Assembly (NCBI GenBank): GCA_002099365.1
Contig: MSED01000015.1
Coordinates: forward strand, 3,038,001-3,102,000
DNA: 64,000 nucleotides
Direction: 5' to 3'
Source: Phialophora verrucosa
Taxonomy: Eukaryota; Ascomycota; Eurotiomycetes; Chaetothyriales; Herpotrichiellaceae
Part shown: positions 49,051-60,401 of the stretch, one piece after another
Layout: each line of letters starts with the position of its first letter
Numbering within the stretch: position 1 is the first letter of the stretch
The notes under the pieces: generated by a model
What the model was told of the DNA's origin: nothing
Databases searched by the model: none
What the model saw: the letters and a program-made list of their open reading frames with translations, nothing else
Program-made: the position numbers and the translations under genes

Positions 49051-51009
49051 TCAGCGGCGAGGTACGGCGATCTCATACCCAAGGAGCACCTCAGCCGAAG
49101 CGCCCTCCCAACCACGATTGCCTCCAGTGGAGAGCATGAACCGACAAGCTGGGTCGAGAAATAGATGGGAAACAACCCCAGTTCGATGACCAGGAACGAT
49201 CAGGAACGGGACTGTTGACCGTTGAGAATGGGATTCTCTCAGGTCGTATAACCGGAGAATGTCATAAGAAGCACAGATCAGATGTCGGCCATTGGGCATG
49301 GCCTTGACCGAGGTCACTGCACCGCTTCCATTGGGAAACCGAAATACTCGTTCGGGTCCTTTTAAGCCTTTGCGAAGGTCATATTCCTCCACAGTGTTGT
49401 TTCGCCGTCCTGCGTAGATAAAGTTCCCGTCGGGGGACCAGCAGGCGCTCAGACACCATGGCGGGGTGTTTCGAGGCAGTATACGTGCGACTGGTTTTGG
49501 CTGTCTCCTATCCCAGACGCGTATCGCGCCGTCGATGGAAGTCGCTAGGAAGGTCGAGTCAGAAGTAGGTGGTGCTTCGCTGTCCTGGACCGTTTCTTCA
49601 TCATCAGCATGCCTTTCCAGATCGTCTGCGTGTGGCAGCCCATTCGTCATCAGTGGCTCAGAAGAGTCAGTTGCCCCATTCGTCAGCTCGCCAGCAGGCT
49701 TTTGTTGCTGAGAACTGCCTGGGAGGGTAGCTGTAGTATCGTTGGTGGAGTCCATAGAATCCTGCATAGGGTGATCAACTAAATCTTCCGGCTGTGGTCC
49801 ATTCGCCATTGCCCGACTCATCTCATCGTCCTCAACACCAAAATCATCCGTGAGACCTCCTCCGTTGGCCATGACACCTCCATCATCGCCAAAGAGATCG
49901 TCATCCCCACCATCTCCGAACAGCGAATCTGGGGTCGCGACAGTCGGGTTTTCTTGGGTATTCTGGCTGGGAAGCTCGCTCCTGGTACCATTTGCGAGGG
50001 ATTTGCCGTCGTTTGATGAAAAGGTTCCATTGTATACAACGACCTCTCCGGATTCTGCGGGAACGGGCACAGATGAGACCGGCCGCGTTTCGATCGAGGA
50101 TATCTGACTAGCACTGGCCGCGAACGCCGTTCGAACCTGACCAGTATTCAGGTCCCAATCTAGGACTGTCTTGTCCCAGCTTCCAGAAAGCAGGCTTTTC
50201 TCATCCGAAAAAAGCGTAAGAACCGAAACGGCCGACGTATGCTTCTGAAGCAAGGTAATTTCCCTGCCTTCGTCGTGTCGGATGGACTGCAGTCGAATCG
50301 GACCGGAGGCTGTACCAGACAACAACCACAGTCCCTGGCTATGGCAAGCAAGAGAATACACAGGCGACAGAGTCTGAGTGGTCTGTGGTCGAGCATCCCA
50401 ATTCTCCCAGTAGCTCATCAGCACTCCGGCTTTGACAACGCTGTCGACGAAAGGGTGTCTTTGTGCTACGGTAAGCGCGAGCTTGTTGTTGATAGAGTCG
50501 ACCCAGTTGAACTTGCGGATGTAACCATCAGAACCCCCGGTAAAGACCCATCGCATATCTCCTGTGGTGCACACAGCGTTGATAGAAGTGCTATGAGGCG
50601 CGGCGACTGTGGGGACAATATCGTACGTCGATGCATTGAGATATTCAGCGGAGATGTTAGATCCCGTTGCAGCCCCTCGCGAAGAGTCTGCCTGCGTAGA
50701 GATAGCTTGCTGAGGACCGTCCTGTGTTGCGTTCGGCTCGCCAGAGGTATCTTCGTTGTCAGATTGCTCAGATTGGCTCTCGCCATCGTCGTCCTCGTCG
50801 CCTTCGCCCTCGCCCTCGCCCTCGCCCTCAGCATCTCCATCGCCCTCGATATCTAGATCACCGTCGCCGTCGCCATCCTGCTCCATGTCTGCATCGCCAT
50901 CGATTTCACCATCGCCATCAACATCGTCCAGATCTTGCATGGCTTCATCATTATCATTGTCGAAGCTCCCATCCTGGGAACGCTCATCATCTTCGTCGAA
51001 CGCAGGCAT
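49051..51009 (-). CDS. spt8: SAGA complex subunit Spt8, WD40 repeat protein
   Basis: Component of the SAGA coactivator that delivers TBP to promoters. Single exon, 652 residues, start ATG 51009-51007 (MPAFDEDD); in-frame codons upstream are non-ATG. The first 110 residues are extremely acidic, with Asp-Gly and Glu-Gly alternation coded by a GAG/GGC repeat near 50800-50935. WD40 repeats begin near residue 130 (SINAVCTTGDMRWVFTGGSD) and continue with HTSAVSVLTLFSDEKSLLSG and WDLNTGQ. A long acidic insertion (about 320-460) splits the propeller, as in other fungal Spt8 proteins. Repeats resume at TFLATSIDGAIRVWDRRQPK, with PPWCLSACWSPDGNFIYAG and the final RTGVVSHLFLDPACRFMLS. The gene is divergent from the ZNFX1-like helicase and shares its promoter region. 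Assignment rests on this split-propeller layout and the conserved blocks. Confidence 0.9.
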   Translation of the reverse strand: MPAFDEDDERSQDGSFDNDNDEAMQDLDDVDGDGEIDGDADMEQDGDGDGDLDIEGDGDAEGEGEGEGEGDEDDDGESQSEQSDNEDTSGEPNATQDGPQQAISTQADSSRGAATGSNISAEYLNASTYDIVPTVAAPHSTSINAVCTTGDMRWVFTGGSDGYIRKFNWVDSINNKLALTVAQRHPFVDSVVKAGVLMSYWENWDARPQTTQTLSPVYSLACHSQGLWLLSGTASGPIRLQSIRHDEGREITLLQKHTSAVSVLTLFSDEKSLLSGSWDKTVLDWDLNTGQVRTAFAASASQISSIETRPVSSVPVPAESGEVVVYNGTFSSNDGKSLANGTRSELPSQNTQENPTVATPDSLFGDGGDDDLFGDDGGVMANGGGLTDDFGVEDDEMSRAMANGPQPEDLVDHPMQDSMDSTNDTTATLPGSSQQQKPAGELTNGATDSSEPLMTNGLPHADDLERHADDEETVQDSEAPPTSDSTFLATSIDGAIRVWDRRQPKPVARILPRNTPPWCLSACWSPDGNFIYAGRRNNTVEEYDLRKGLKGPERVFRFPNGSGAVTSVKAMPNGRHLICASYDILRLYDLRESHSQRSTVPFLIVPGHRTGVVSHLFLDPACRFMLSTGGNRGWEGASAEVLLGYEIAVPRR

Positions 51010-51857
51010 AGTGGCTATCACATGACTCCACGGCAGGACTGTCTCAGAGTGATAGCACAGCGACGTGATAACGATGGTGCGGGATCTGGAACAAGAAGCA
51101 GAGACATTTCATCTTCCACTGGCATCGGGGGTTCTCAGATCACACCATTCCACATAAGGTCTAGCGCTGCGCTATTTCACACAGATGATCCTCCGGAGCT
51201 TGGTCGGAGCAATCTCGCAGTTGATGCAGGACTGCGCTGTCGACCGCATCCATACTTAAGACGAGTGAATTAATTATCACTGATAGCACTACCTTGCCCT
51301 TCTGAGCCTTTTTACACGTCTCGATCCTGATAATGTGTCCGGCTACCTGAAAAATGCTGATAACTTCTTAACCTGTTGGACTTCCGACACGGGGCTATCC
51401 TCTCAGTCTCAAAGACCAAACTGCTGGCTTTTCTTTAATGCCAGCTATTTTACCTTGGGGTTTAAAAGAATGTTTGCTGACCTTACTTGTATTGTTTTGC
51501 TGCAGCTAGAAGCTACCAGTACCTTCCTTCACTAGAAAGTGGTTGCTGTCAGAGCCGGTGGGTTTGTGCGGCTGCTTGCATTCCGCTTGACTCCTTCTCA
51601 TCCACTGTGAAGTGGTCAATACTGACCCGACTCACAGCTCCCCATCCGTTTCAGAACTGCTGCCACTCAACAGAGTCTCTAGGAGCCTTTCACAGAAGCC
51701 ATCAAGACTAGCCTGTGAACCCTTCGTTACGCTGCTCATCGTCATCGGAAAAGGACATCTGTGTTCCCACATTACCACTCAGTTCCCCGCTCATCAATCC
51801 TCAACAGCATATGAGCAGTCCGCTACTGCTCTAATCACCGCCGCCATTCTGGCCAGC
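51010..51857. promoter_or_regulatory. Shared divergent promoter of spt8 and the ZNFX1-like helicase
   Basis: About 850 bases separate the two start codons, so both 5' regions lie here. No gene is supported inside. Bidirectional control is inferred from the layout only. Confidence 0.45.
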
Positions 51858-54800
51858 ATGGCGCCTGGACGTGGCGTCAGCAGCCGTGGACGAGGGCGAG
51901 GAAACCGTCTGGGTGGCAGGGCATCCGCTGGTAAATTACATCACCGTCTCGGGTCCTGGTCTCAAGCCAGACTTACATCTGCCCTCACTGGCGAGTGACT
52001 GACGAACATCTCATCAGACGTCCGAAACTCATTCGCCTCACTCGACAACAATGGAGGTAGGTTCGAACCCTGATTTGGAAGTACATCACGGACTCTGCCG
52101 AGGCCACTTGCGTTGGAATCTCACCGTGTCACGTTGCTGACCACATCCTCAGAGATGAATGTAGATCTGGTGGAACGTTTTAAAGGTCCATCCCGCCCTC
52201 CAAATACACACAACACTTTGACGAGTGCTCTGGAGGACGAGCTCGACCTCACCCTGAATCTCGACATCCGCGATTACGTCTCGAAGCAAGAACAAATCCA
52301 ATCCATTCCTAACGGAGAGGCATGGCTTTCACAGCCAGAGATTCCGACAAATAAAGAATTGTTTGCTGCCTTCGCTGATCTGACACCGAACAAGGTTAAC
52401 GGCCCCTACAAGAGCAAGGACCGATACCTGAGAACGCACTACGAATTGATCCGAGAAGATGCAGTTGGCTGCTTTCGCGATGCTATTCATGACTTCCGGA
52501 AGAATCCCTCAACTGGAGACACGCACACATTCTCCGTCTACGACCAAGTTCACATCGTCGGATTCACATTCTCTCGCCGAGGTCTGGCTGCGAGGGTCAG
52601 ATTCTCTACGCGACGCGCTGGCAAACGGATCAAGTGGGAAAGCAGCAAGAGACTTGTCAGCGGCAGCATTGTCGCTCTAATTCCTGCCACGGCAAAGATG
52701 ATTGACTTGAACGACATGGTGGTGGCCATCGTGGCTGCGAGACCGCTGCAAGGCGTTATGTGTGAGCCCCCAGAGATCGACATCCACTTTGGCCGTCCTG
52801 AAGATATACAACTTGATCCGCAGAAAGAGTGGCTCATGATCGAGGCGAAACAAGGGTACTTTGAAGCTTATCGTCATACACTGAGGGCTCTACAGAAGCT
52901 TAGCCAGGAAAAGTGAGCTCTCCAGCCTCATATGCCGCTTGATCTTGCTGACGGCATTTAGGTTCCCCTTGTCCGATCACATCTGCCACCTTGAGCATTC
53001 AGACGAGCCTCCTGCCTACATTCAGAAATTCCCCGTACTGGATCTTAGCGCTGCAGTAACAGACCCTGCTCAGAAGGAGGCGTACGTCAAAATCGATGTC
53101 ACAAAAGACTGGCCCGCCGCCCCCTCCAACTCACTAGACAGCACGCAATGGGAGGCTCTGAGAGAGATACTGACCAAGCGCCATCCCATTATCCAAGGCC
53201 CTCCTGGTACCGGCAAGACGTATGTCTCACGTGTCGCGGTGGAAATCATGCATGCCAATCGAAAGCCAGACGACCCACCCATCATCATTGCTGCCCAGAC
53301 GAACCATGCACTCGATCAACTCCTCGGACACATTTCTCTCTTTGAACCAAACTACATCCGACTGGGAGGCAGATCCACCAACCCTGAAGTCAAGAAGCGA
53401 GCGCTTTTTGAGATCCGGCAGGGTGAGAGGATCAGGCCCATTCCGGGGGGCCTATTCGGCAAGTCGAACACTCTGTTGACAAGGCAAACCAAAGGGTTGA
53501 TAGAACTGCTTGAGCCATTGGTCAAGCCTGGTCCTGATCCCTGGTCTACTGATCAAGTGTCTGGTCCCAAGATGTTGCAGAAATTGGGAGTCCTCACTGC
53601 ACAGCAAGCAAAATCACTTGAAGAGGGCGCTACGCAATGGGTTTCAGCGACTACCGACCTTGACGCTCCAATACGACTGTGGCTGGGCAAAGCACTGGTG
53701 CCTTTCGAGGTTGATTACGTCAAAGAGGACTATGGCTTCGAAGAAGGTGACGATGTCGACCTTGAATTTGAGCAGCTCAGAGAAAACGAAGATTCCACGG
53801 GCGTCAATGATCAAGAAGACATTGAAATATTGAGAGGCCCGTGGCGTGAACTTCGCGACCAATTTATGGTCCCCGAACCGTCTACAGCAGATCTGGGCAG
53901 AGCAATCAAGCTGTTGGAAACCGTAACGGACATGTGGAACATCCCTGACTACTACCGTGCCCATGTGTATCATGTTATGCAGTCCCAAGCAAAGGCCGAG
54001 ATCACGACCAGGTTCCGCGAAGATGCAAAGGTCTACAACAAACTAGTGAAGGACAATCTTGTTGGCAAGTGGGAACAAGATGTGGTCTACCTGCGACGAG
54101 CTTCTATCATTGGCATGACCACTACCGGTTTGAGCAAGTACAGACCGCTCATCTCGGCTCTCAGGCCCAAAGTGGTGCTCATTGAAGAAGCTGCTGAGGT
54201 CCTGGAAGCTCCTATCACGGTAGCCTGCACAGACAAGCTTGAACATCTCATCCTCGTTGGGGACCACCAGCAACTACAAGGGCATTGCAGCGTTCAAGAG
54301 CTAGAGAATCAGCCTTTCTACTTGAACGTGTCGCTCTTCGAACGCCTCGTACGAAACGAGATGCCTTACAAGACACTGCTTCAGCAACGTCGTATGATGC
54401 CGGAATTTTGCCGCCTCGTCGCAAGCCTTTACCCAAGCCTCACCAACCATTCGAGTGTTGTCAATCGGCAGCTTCAGAACTGGGGAACAGGCGAGGTCAG
54501 ATCTTTCTTCTTTGATCACCCGTGGTGGGAAGCAAAAGACGAATCGATGTCGATATTCAATCCCGAGGAAGCCAAATTCGTTGCCGGATTCTACCGCTAT
54601 CTATTCAGAAACGGTCTCGACCCCAGTCGTATCACCATCTTGACGTTCTACAACGGACAGCGCAAGCGAATCCTCCGTGAGTTAAAGGAATTTCCCGAGT
54701 TTCGGACGTATGTCAACGTCAAGACGGTGGATTCATGTAAGTTAGCGGTTCAGCTGACATAGTGTTGGCTGTACTGACCTCGCCCAGATCAAGGAGAAGA

Positions 54801-55806
54801 AAATGACATAGTCATTCTGTCGCTGGCTCGGAACAATCAAGAAGGCAAGATTGGCTTTTTGCACAACGTCAACAGAACTTGCGTGGCTCTGTCCCGAGCA
54901 AAATATGGGTTCTATATCTTCGGCAATTCTGAGATCCTCATGCGAAACAGTGTGTTGTGGGAACACGTCATCACTCTGATGGATTCAAAACCTCGACGAC
55001 GCGGCGAAGGATTTCCGGTGATGTGCAAACGCCACAATATTACCACGTTAATGAGCTACCCGGAGGATTGGGAGAAGACTGATGGTGGCTGCGCACAGCC
55101 ATGCGGGATGGCATTACAGTGTGGTCATTCTTGTCATCTTCTGTGCCATCCTTACCTTCACGACAGAGTTCAATGTGCGGAACAATGCGGATACACCTTG
55201 CCTTGCGGTCATGGATGCTCGAACAAGTGCGGGGAGAGGTGCTTTTGCTCTTGTGAGGATTTCTCAGCATTCAAGCAAGCGGAGGCGGTGGCGAAGGAGT
55301 CAACCGACATCGATCCCGGCTTGAGAAGTGCGACTCGAAGTGTTGGTGGAAGTCATGTGAATGGTCAGGAACCTCCCGCCTGTGGCAGCACATCTTACTT
55401 ACCTCAACAGGGCTCTGCACTCGATCGCGGGAATTGGCAGCTGCATGTAGCTTCGGTTCGGGGCCCTCCTGATAATTACTCAACCGATCAGCAAGCCTTG
55501 AGATTCGGACATCGAATAGGCGGAACTGCGAACGGCCCTCCACAGCGGGCAATCCACACGACTTCGTTGACTCCGGAAAATCAGGTTCAATTGCAGAGAG
55601 GATGGAAAGAATTTGCGCAGGGAGGCTTTGTCGCTGACGATGAACGGCTGGAGAATAAGGTTGCACCGTCAATGTCCCCGTCAACACGCGGTGGGCATGG
55701 ATCTGGAGGTGACTTTCAATTGCCACCGGTTAGGAGAGAGGCGGTCAGAGTCCTCAGCAATGGCAGAACAAGCGTTCTGCAGGAGTACCAACCTGGACCG
55801 GTGTAA
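51858..55806 (+). CDS. ZNFX1/Hrr1-like superfamily 1 RNA helicase with NFX1-type zinc fingers
   Basis: Predicted 1,221 residues from five exons: 51858-51930, 52018-52056, 52153-52912, 52962-54736 and 54788-55806. The start gives an Arg/Gly-rich N-terminus (MAPGRGVSSRGRGRG) of RGG type, likely RNA binding. A conserved N-terminal domain is followed by a UPF1-like SF1 helicase core: Walker A GPPGTGKT near 370, motif II in VLIEEAAEV near 699 (EEAA rather than DEAA, as in ZNFX1), GDHQQLQ (motif III), VDSYQGEENDIVILS (motif V, read across the last intron) and VALSRAK (motif VI). NFX1-type zinc-finger modules follow (CGMALQCGHSCHLLC, CGYTLPCGHGCSNKC). A disordered tail of about 170 residues ends the protein. 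Relatives are animal ZNFX1 and fission yeast Hrr1, which work with RNA-dependent RNA polymerase in small-RNA silencing. An RNAi or RNA surveillance role here is inferred from them. Confidence 0.92.
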
Positions 55807-56964
55807 GACTTGGGCATTCCATGTAAGTCTGAGAGCAGAGGTCCCGCTTCTCCGACAGACCTCGGAGCTGGTGGGTTGTCGAATCCCAGCAGCATGGTGC
55901 GCAATCGATCCCCTCAAAGACCGGCGAAGACCCTCATCACGCTGTTGCTCGCATCGGACCATCTCAGCTCATCAAAGCCTGAACAAAGACACGATCGCTG
56001 GAGGCAGTGCAATTAAAGACTTGAGTGATCCGAATGATCTCTTTCGGGCGTTTTGAACAGATGGAAACCGTCGGACGGGCGATTGAAGGTTCAATATTAA
56101 CACGAGTCAGACTTGGTTCATAACCCCAGTTCGGGGCCTTGGTGATGGTGCTCGCTCGCGCTCGGATGGGCCAGCAGGATGAGCTGTTTAGACCCGCGGA
56201 TTCGGGGAGCGAACGAATGCTGGGCTGGACTGGAACATTCATTCTGCGGCATGTTTCATAGAATCCATTACACTACTACTAGAAAACAAGACCTCTTATG
56301 TTACAGAAGTCACGTAACAAAAGGTATGCCAAAGTGTCTTGTGGACATACAGTAGAATTCATTTCGCCACTGTAAGAACGACCCATATGCAGGACTAAGT
56401 ACAGGGTATTAGTTTGGGGCTGCCGCTTGCATTCCCGTATCTATACAAAATCTCGGAGACGATGACCATCATGTCGAGTTGCTCCTCTCCTTCTCCACGA
56501 CGCGGCGGTGTTGATATCATAGTGGCCGGTGAAGGTCTTTTCCAGCACACAATACCACCTCAGCCACCCGGCGTCGAGGTTTAGTAATTTTGCTCACCCA
56601 CAATGAGATGACTTTGCAATGCTCCTCTGGATAGCGATGGTACTTCCGAGCGGGTGATCCGACCATAACTTCTTGCTACATCGAACGCTGGGCGAAGTGC
56701 TTGAATGTCCAGACAGACGTCGCAGCATGTAAGTCTTCGGCGTGCTGGAAGATGTCCAGCGGCGCTGCCATGGGCAAGAGTGCACCCGTGAATACCAAAC
56801 GCCCATTCCGACAAGTGTCCGCACGACCGCGAGGCAGTATCGGACAACCGCCGAACCGCTGCCGGAAGCTGGCTTTTGGCACGTCACCTCACTCTGCCGC
56901 GGTCTTCGCGGCTGCTGCGACCGGGGTTACTCGTCCATCTTTTTCGTACTTGATCTTCGCAGGA
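55807..56964. other. Intergenic between convergent genes
   Basis: Holds the 3' flanks of the helicase (+) and the X325 gene (-). Overlapping open frames at 56581-56970 on both strands have no family features. No RNA gene is seen. Confidence 0.45.
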
Positions 56965-57735
56965 TCATAGCAGGACCAAACCTAAGACAACGGCAAGTGT
57001 AGTTGTCAGATATCCGTATCGGTTCGTTGACAACTCGAATGAGTCTGACGTGAGAGCACTTGTGGTGAATATGAGGTCGCTGGTGATCTGACTCGAGTTG
57101 AAGCAGTTGCTTGCATTGACTTCCGGCACGTCCTCGGGTTCGGCAAATGTGATGTCAACGCAGTTGTACAAGGCAGCACCATGGACAGCCGTCTCGATTA
57201 GTTGAATGGTCGCGTTGTCCCCGACATTGACGGTGAGGTTGGCCGGAAGGGGAACCTGGGGGAAACAGAACGAGCCGGGATATGGGTCTTTGCTGGGCCC
57301 GATGATTTGGACGCCGGACAGCATGACGTTCGACATGTTCGGTGGGTTTGTCCCCAGACCCAAGTTGATGTAGATGAAGGCGGAGCCGTGTCCTTGGAAC
57401 CATCCAGGCTGGAATGCGACGGCGCCGCCTTTCAACGGCCATTTGGTGCGGTTTGTCGAGGTGGGCATGCCACCGCCTATGCTTGTCAGTCCGCCAGCAC
57501 ATCAGCCGATGGAGGTGGAAAGAGCCTTACAGGGATACATCCATTGCATGCCATATGGATATAGATAATTCTGTCCTTCGGCGAATGTTCCCAAGCCGTC
57601 CGTCTCATCAACCGTGCCGTTCGAGTGCAGATTGTCTCCTCTCCAACCCGGGTACGTAATGACCGTGTGTGCTTGTGCGAGGTTGAGGAATGTGAGAATG
57701 GCGACGGCTATCGACGAGATCGAGCGTGAGGGCAT
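56965..57735 (-). CDS. X325/BIM1-like copper-binding GPI-anchored surface protein
   Basis: Relative of lytic polysaccharide monooxygenases that is thought not to cleave polysaccharide but to bind copper at the cell surface; the best studied case is Bim1 of Cryptococcus in copper uptake. Exons are 57531-57735 and 56965-57476 (54-nt intron), giving 238 residues. A signal peptide ends after AQA, so the mature protein begins at His23 (HTVITYPGWRGDN). An N-terminal His is needed for the copper brace. Further family blocks are GMQWMYPCGGMPTSTNRTKWP, FQPGWFQGH with a second His, YINLGLGT, HGAALYNCVDITFAE and NASNCFNSS. Conserved Cys residues fit disulfides. The tail carries a Ser/Thr-rich stretch and a hydrophobic end (YLTTTLAVVLGLVLL), typical of a GPI signal. 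The family assignment is firm; the copper role is by homology. Confidence 0.93.
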
Positions 57736-59182
57736 TCTGACGGCGCGGGTTCGGGGTATTCCCGCTTATCTGTGTGACTGCGAAGAGGACGGAAGATGCG
57801 GCCTTCAGAGGAAGATCACACAATCAAGTGTGCTTCGAGTCTTGCTGACTCTGGTCGTCGATGTGGTCGGGAAAGCTGTCTCTAGTCAGTGACCAGGTCG
57901 GCGAGGTCGTAGTGGAGAGCTTCGCTCGAGGTGGAAGGCCGTCTTGGAGCCATCTCGGCGGCGATCCAATGTTATAGGGATTTCTGCCTTCTGGCCAAGG
58001 TGATTGGGATTAGGCCAGACGGACAACCGCCCAGCCTGCGAGTCGACTTGTTCACTGAGCACGACGCCGTGTGATGTGTGCAACCATTGGCCACCGAGGG
58101 GAGAGCTGGGCGGCAAAACGGTCGAGGTCGCCCACGTTTCTGAGCGCTGATTTGCCGGCCGCTGCACGCCAGGTGCTTACCACTGACAGGGATACAGTAC
58201 CAGCCAGGCCATTTGCCCCTCCACTCCGGAGCCAGCTCGCCCGCGAGACTCGACCTTGAAGCCCTGCGTGGACCAGTCATCGCGGGCGTGTGCTCCCCAC
58301 ATCCCGATCGAGGAGTGACTTCTGGGTGATTTCTCTCTCAAGGTGTCATTGCGACACATTGGATGCTCCCAGAGACATTCGAGCCCGCCAGCGGCAACTC
58401 GCGTCACGCGCCTTTCTGTTTCCATCGAAGACACAGCGCATTTGGCGGTTGCAAAGATTGCCTTATCCTTAACCCGCCGTCCAGGAGAGAGGAAGAAAGT
58501 CCCACTGGACGCCACAACCTTGCAAAATTCGAGAGGGCGGACAAGCATCGTTAGGTCTTACAGATGCGTTGTGGCGGGCCTGAGGGCTGATCAAGTCTAT
58601 CGATCCTTGTCTGCCGACGTTCCTGACTTGCTGACCGAACTTCGGCTCGGATTGGCCGATAACGTACTTTGGATGTGCCTCTTCTCCAGGCTACTTGTGC
58701 CTGGTTGTCCCCGTTGTGTATGGTTGGGATAGTCCTACGAGGCTGGCACCACACCCGACCTGTGTTCAGCCTCGTGCTTCACTCCCACCACCACCACAGC
58801 CTGAATTTCTACTCAAAGTGACCTGTATTTCGTCACCCGGCTTTCGCTGCAGCCATCTACACCGTTCTTGACCGCGGTTTGCCCGCTTTTACACCCAAAT
58901 TCACAAGAACATGGCTCAAGTAAGCCACTTTCTGTGCGCTCGGACGAGTAAAATCTTGTTGGAATATCATTGCTTTCAAATACTTAAAGTCGATGGAGCA
59001 CGGATTACAAATGAAATGTTTCGAAAGCACCTGAGATCGACCGTCTAATGAACATAAAAGGCGGTCTCTCTATCGTCAGTCTCAAAACTCATGTTGAAAG
59101 TCAAACACCAGCGCCGAAGCTCGTCTTGTGATTGATAGAACAGCATCTGCAAGGAAGTATCGCAACATCAAACAATCCCAAC
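57736..59182. promoter_or_regulatory. Divergent promoter region, X325 gene and dehydrogenase gene
   Basis: About 1.4 kb between divergent genes. At 58911-58919 an ATG followed by two codons runs straight into a GTAAGC donor (ATGGCTCAAGTAAGC), so an upstream exon or short upstream frame of the dehydrogenase transcript is possible. No full gene is supported. Confidence 0.4.
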
Positions 59183-60014
59183 ATGCCCTCATATCTGGTG
59201 ACAGGCGCCAATCGTGGCCTCGGAGTGAGTGCGAGACTTCCGGAGAGTCGATCAATCCGTACTGACAATTCGGCAGTACGCCTTTGTGCAGCATCTGGCC
59301 AAAGACCCAGCAAACACCGTCATCGGCATTGTGCGAAACAAGGCCGCTGCGGACAAATCTGTTGCTGCTGATGGGCTCAAGAACGTCACCATGGTCCAGG
59401 CCGAGATCGCAAACTACAAGTCCCTTCTCAAGGCCAGAGACGAGGTTGCCGCGATAACTGGCGGCTCGCTCGACTACCTGATCAACAATGCGGCATTCAT
59501 TGATCGGAAGAGCATGGGCAAGGCCTTGGATGAGTTCGACGACGAAACCGAGTTGTTGGAGGACGCCCTTTTGGAATCCTTCAAGGTCAATGTGGTCGGC
59601 ATCATCCATATCATCAACGCATTCCTGCCACTGGTGAAGAAAGGCTCAGCCAAGAAGGTGGTCCTCATCTCGAGCGGCATGGCCGACCCGGCGCTCATCA
59701 ATTCCGGCATCGCAACCGACGCTCCCTACACGATTAGCAAAGCTGCAGCGAACACGGTCATTTACAAGTTCAATGCGAAATACAAAAAGGAAGGAATCCT
59801 GTTCTTCGCACTGTCGCCTGGTGTAGTTGCAACTTGGGGAGATGGACCAGAACCGGAGGTGATCGGTGACCTGAGAAAGAGCGCTCCTGGCTGGCCAGGG
59901 CCCCTGACGCCGCTGCAGTCTGCAGCAGCCTGTGTCAACGTGATCCACACTTTCACTGCAGAGGAGAATGGCGGCTCGTTTGTTTCCCATCATGGGAACC
60001 AACAATGGTTGTGA
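59183..60014 (+). CDS. Short-chain dehydrogenase/reductase
   Basis: NAD(P)-dependent oxidoreductase of the classical SDR family, cytosolic. Exons are 59183-59224 and 59277-60014 with a 52-nt intron inside the nucleotide-binding motif, giving 259 residues. The Rossmann motif TGANRGLG is at residues 7-14, joined across the splice site just after it. NNAA lies near 85, a structural Asn in VNVVGI near 120, the catalytic Ser in VLISSGMAD near 148, and YTISK near 165. The C-terminal part carries LSPGVVAT, a substrate-loop block common in this group. Closest in feel are the fungal NAD(P)-binding proteins related to carbonyl reductases and sniffer-like enzymes. The substrate is not predictable. A minus-strand open frame at 59082-59609 is antisense to it and not a gene. 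Confidence 0.92.
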
Positions 60015-60401
60015 GACCCAGGTATGAGGAGAGGTCAATGAACTCGGAGAAAAACAATGTAGACAATAAAGGCCAAGAAATAGACAAACTCTTGTTACGT
60101 CCCGTCGGTTGATTCTCGGGAGAATCCCAGGTTTCCAGCCCGCTTTAGGAGATTTGTGCGCCTGCAGAATCATACCTAAATAAATGTTCGATGCGCGGGT
60201 GAGAAGACTGCTAGTCGAGATGTTGCCAGATTCGAATCCTCTGCCGCAGCCGCCACCGCTCCTTAACCGGACCAGCACAACATGCTCTCGCTCCTTGCGC
60301 AGTGAGTGATGTTTGACCGGTCCACCCTCCGCTCCTCTCAATCGCCCCTCCCCTCAACCGACGTGTAGGACTGTGGCGACCTTGCGGCCAGCATCGTCGA
60401 G
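60015..60401. other. Intergenic between two plus-strand genes
   Basis: Contains the dehydrogenase 3' flank and the SRR1-like promoter. A sequence resembling a tRNA B box (ATTCGAATCC near 60231) has no matching tRNA fold. Confidence 0.45.

Noticed and set aside
52041..52075. B-box-like GGTTCGAACCC near the second intron of the helicase
   Set aside because: It lies inside a splice donor and intron of a well-supported gene with no tRNA fold around it.
59082..59609. 175-codon minus-strand open frame
   Set aside because: It is antisense to the short-chain dehydrogenase, whose motifs are unambiguous.
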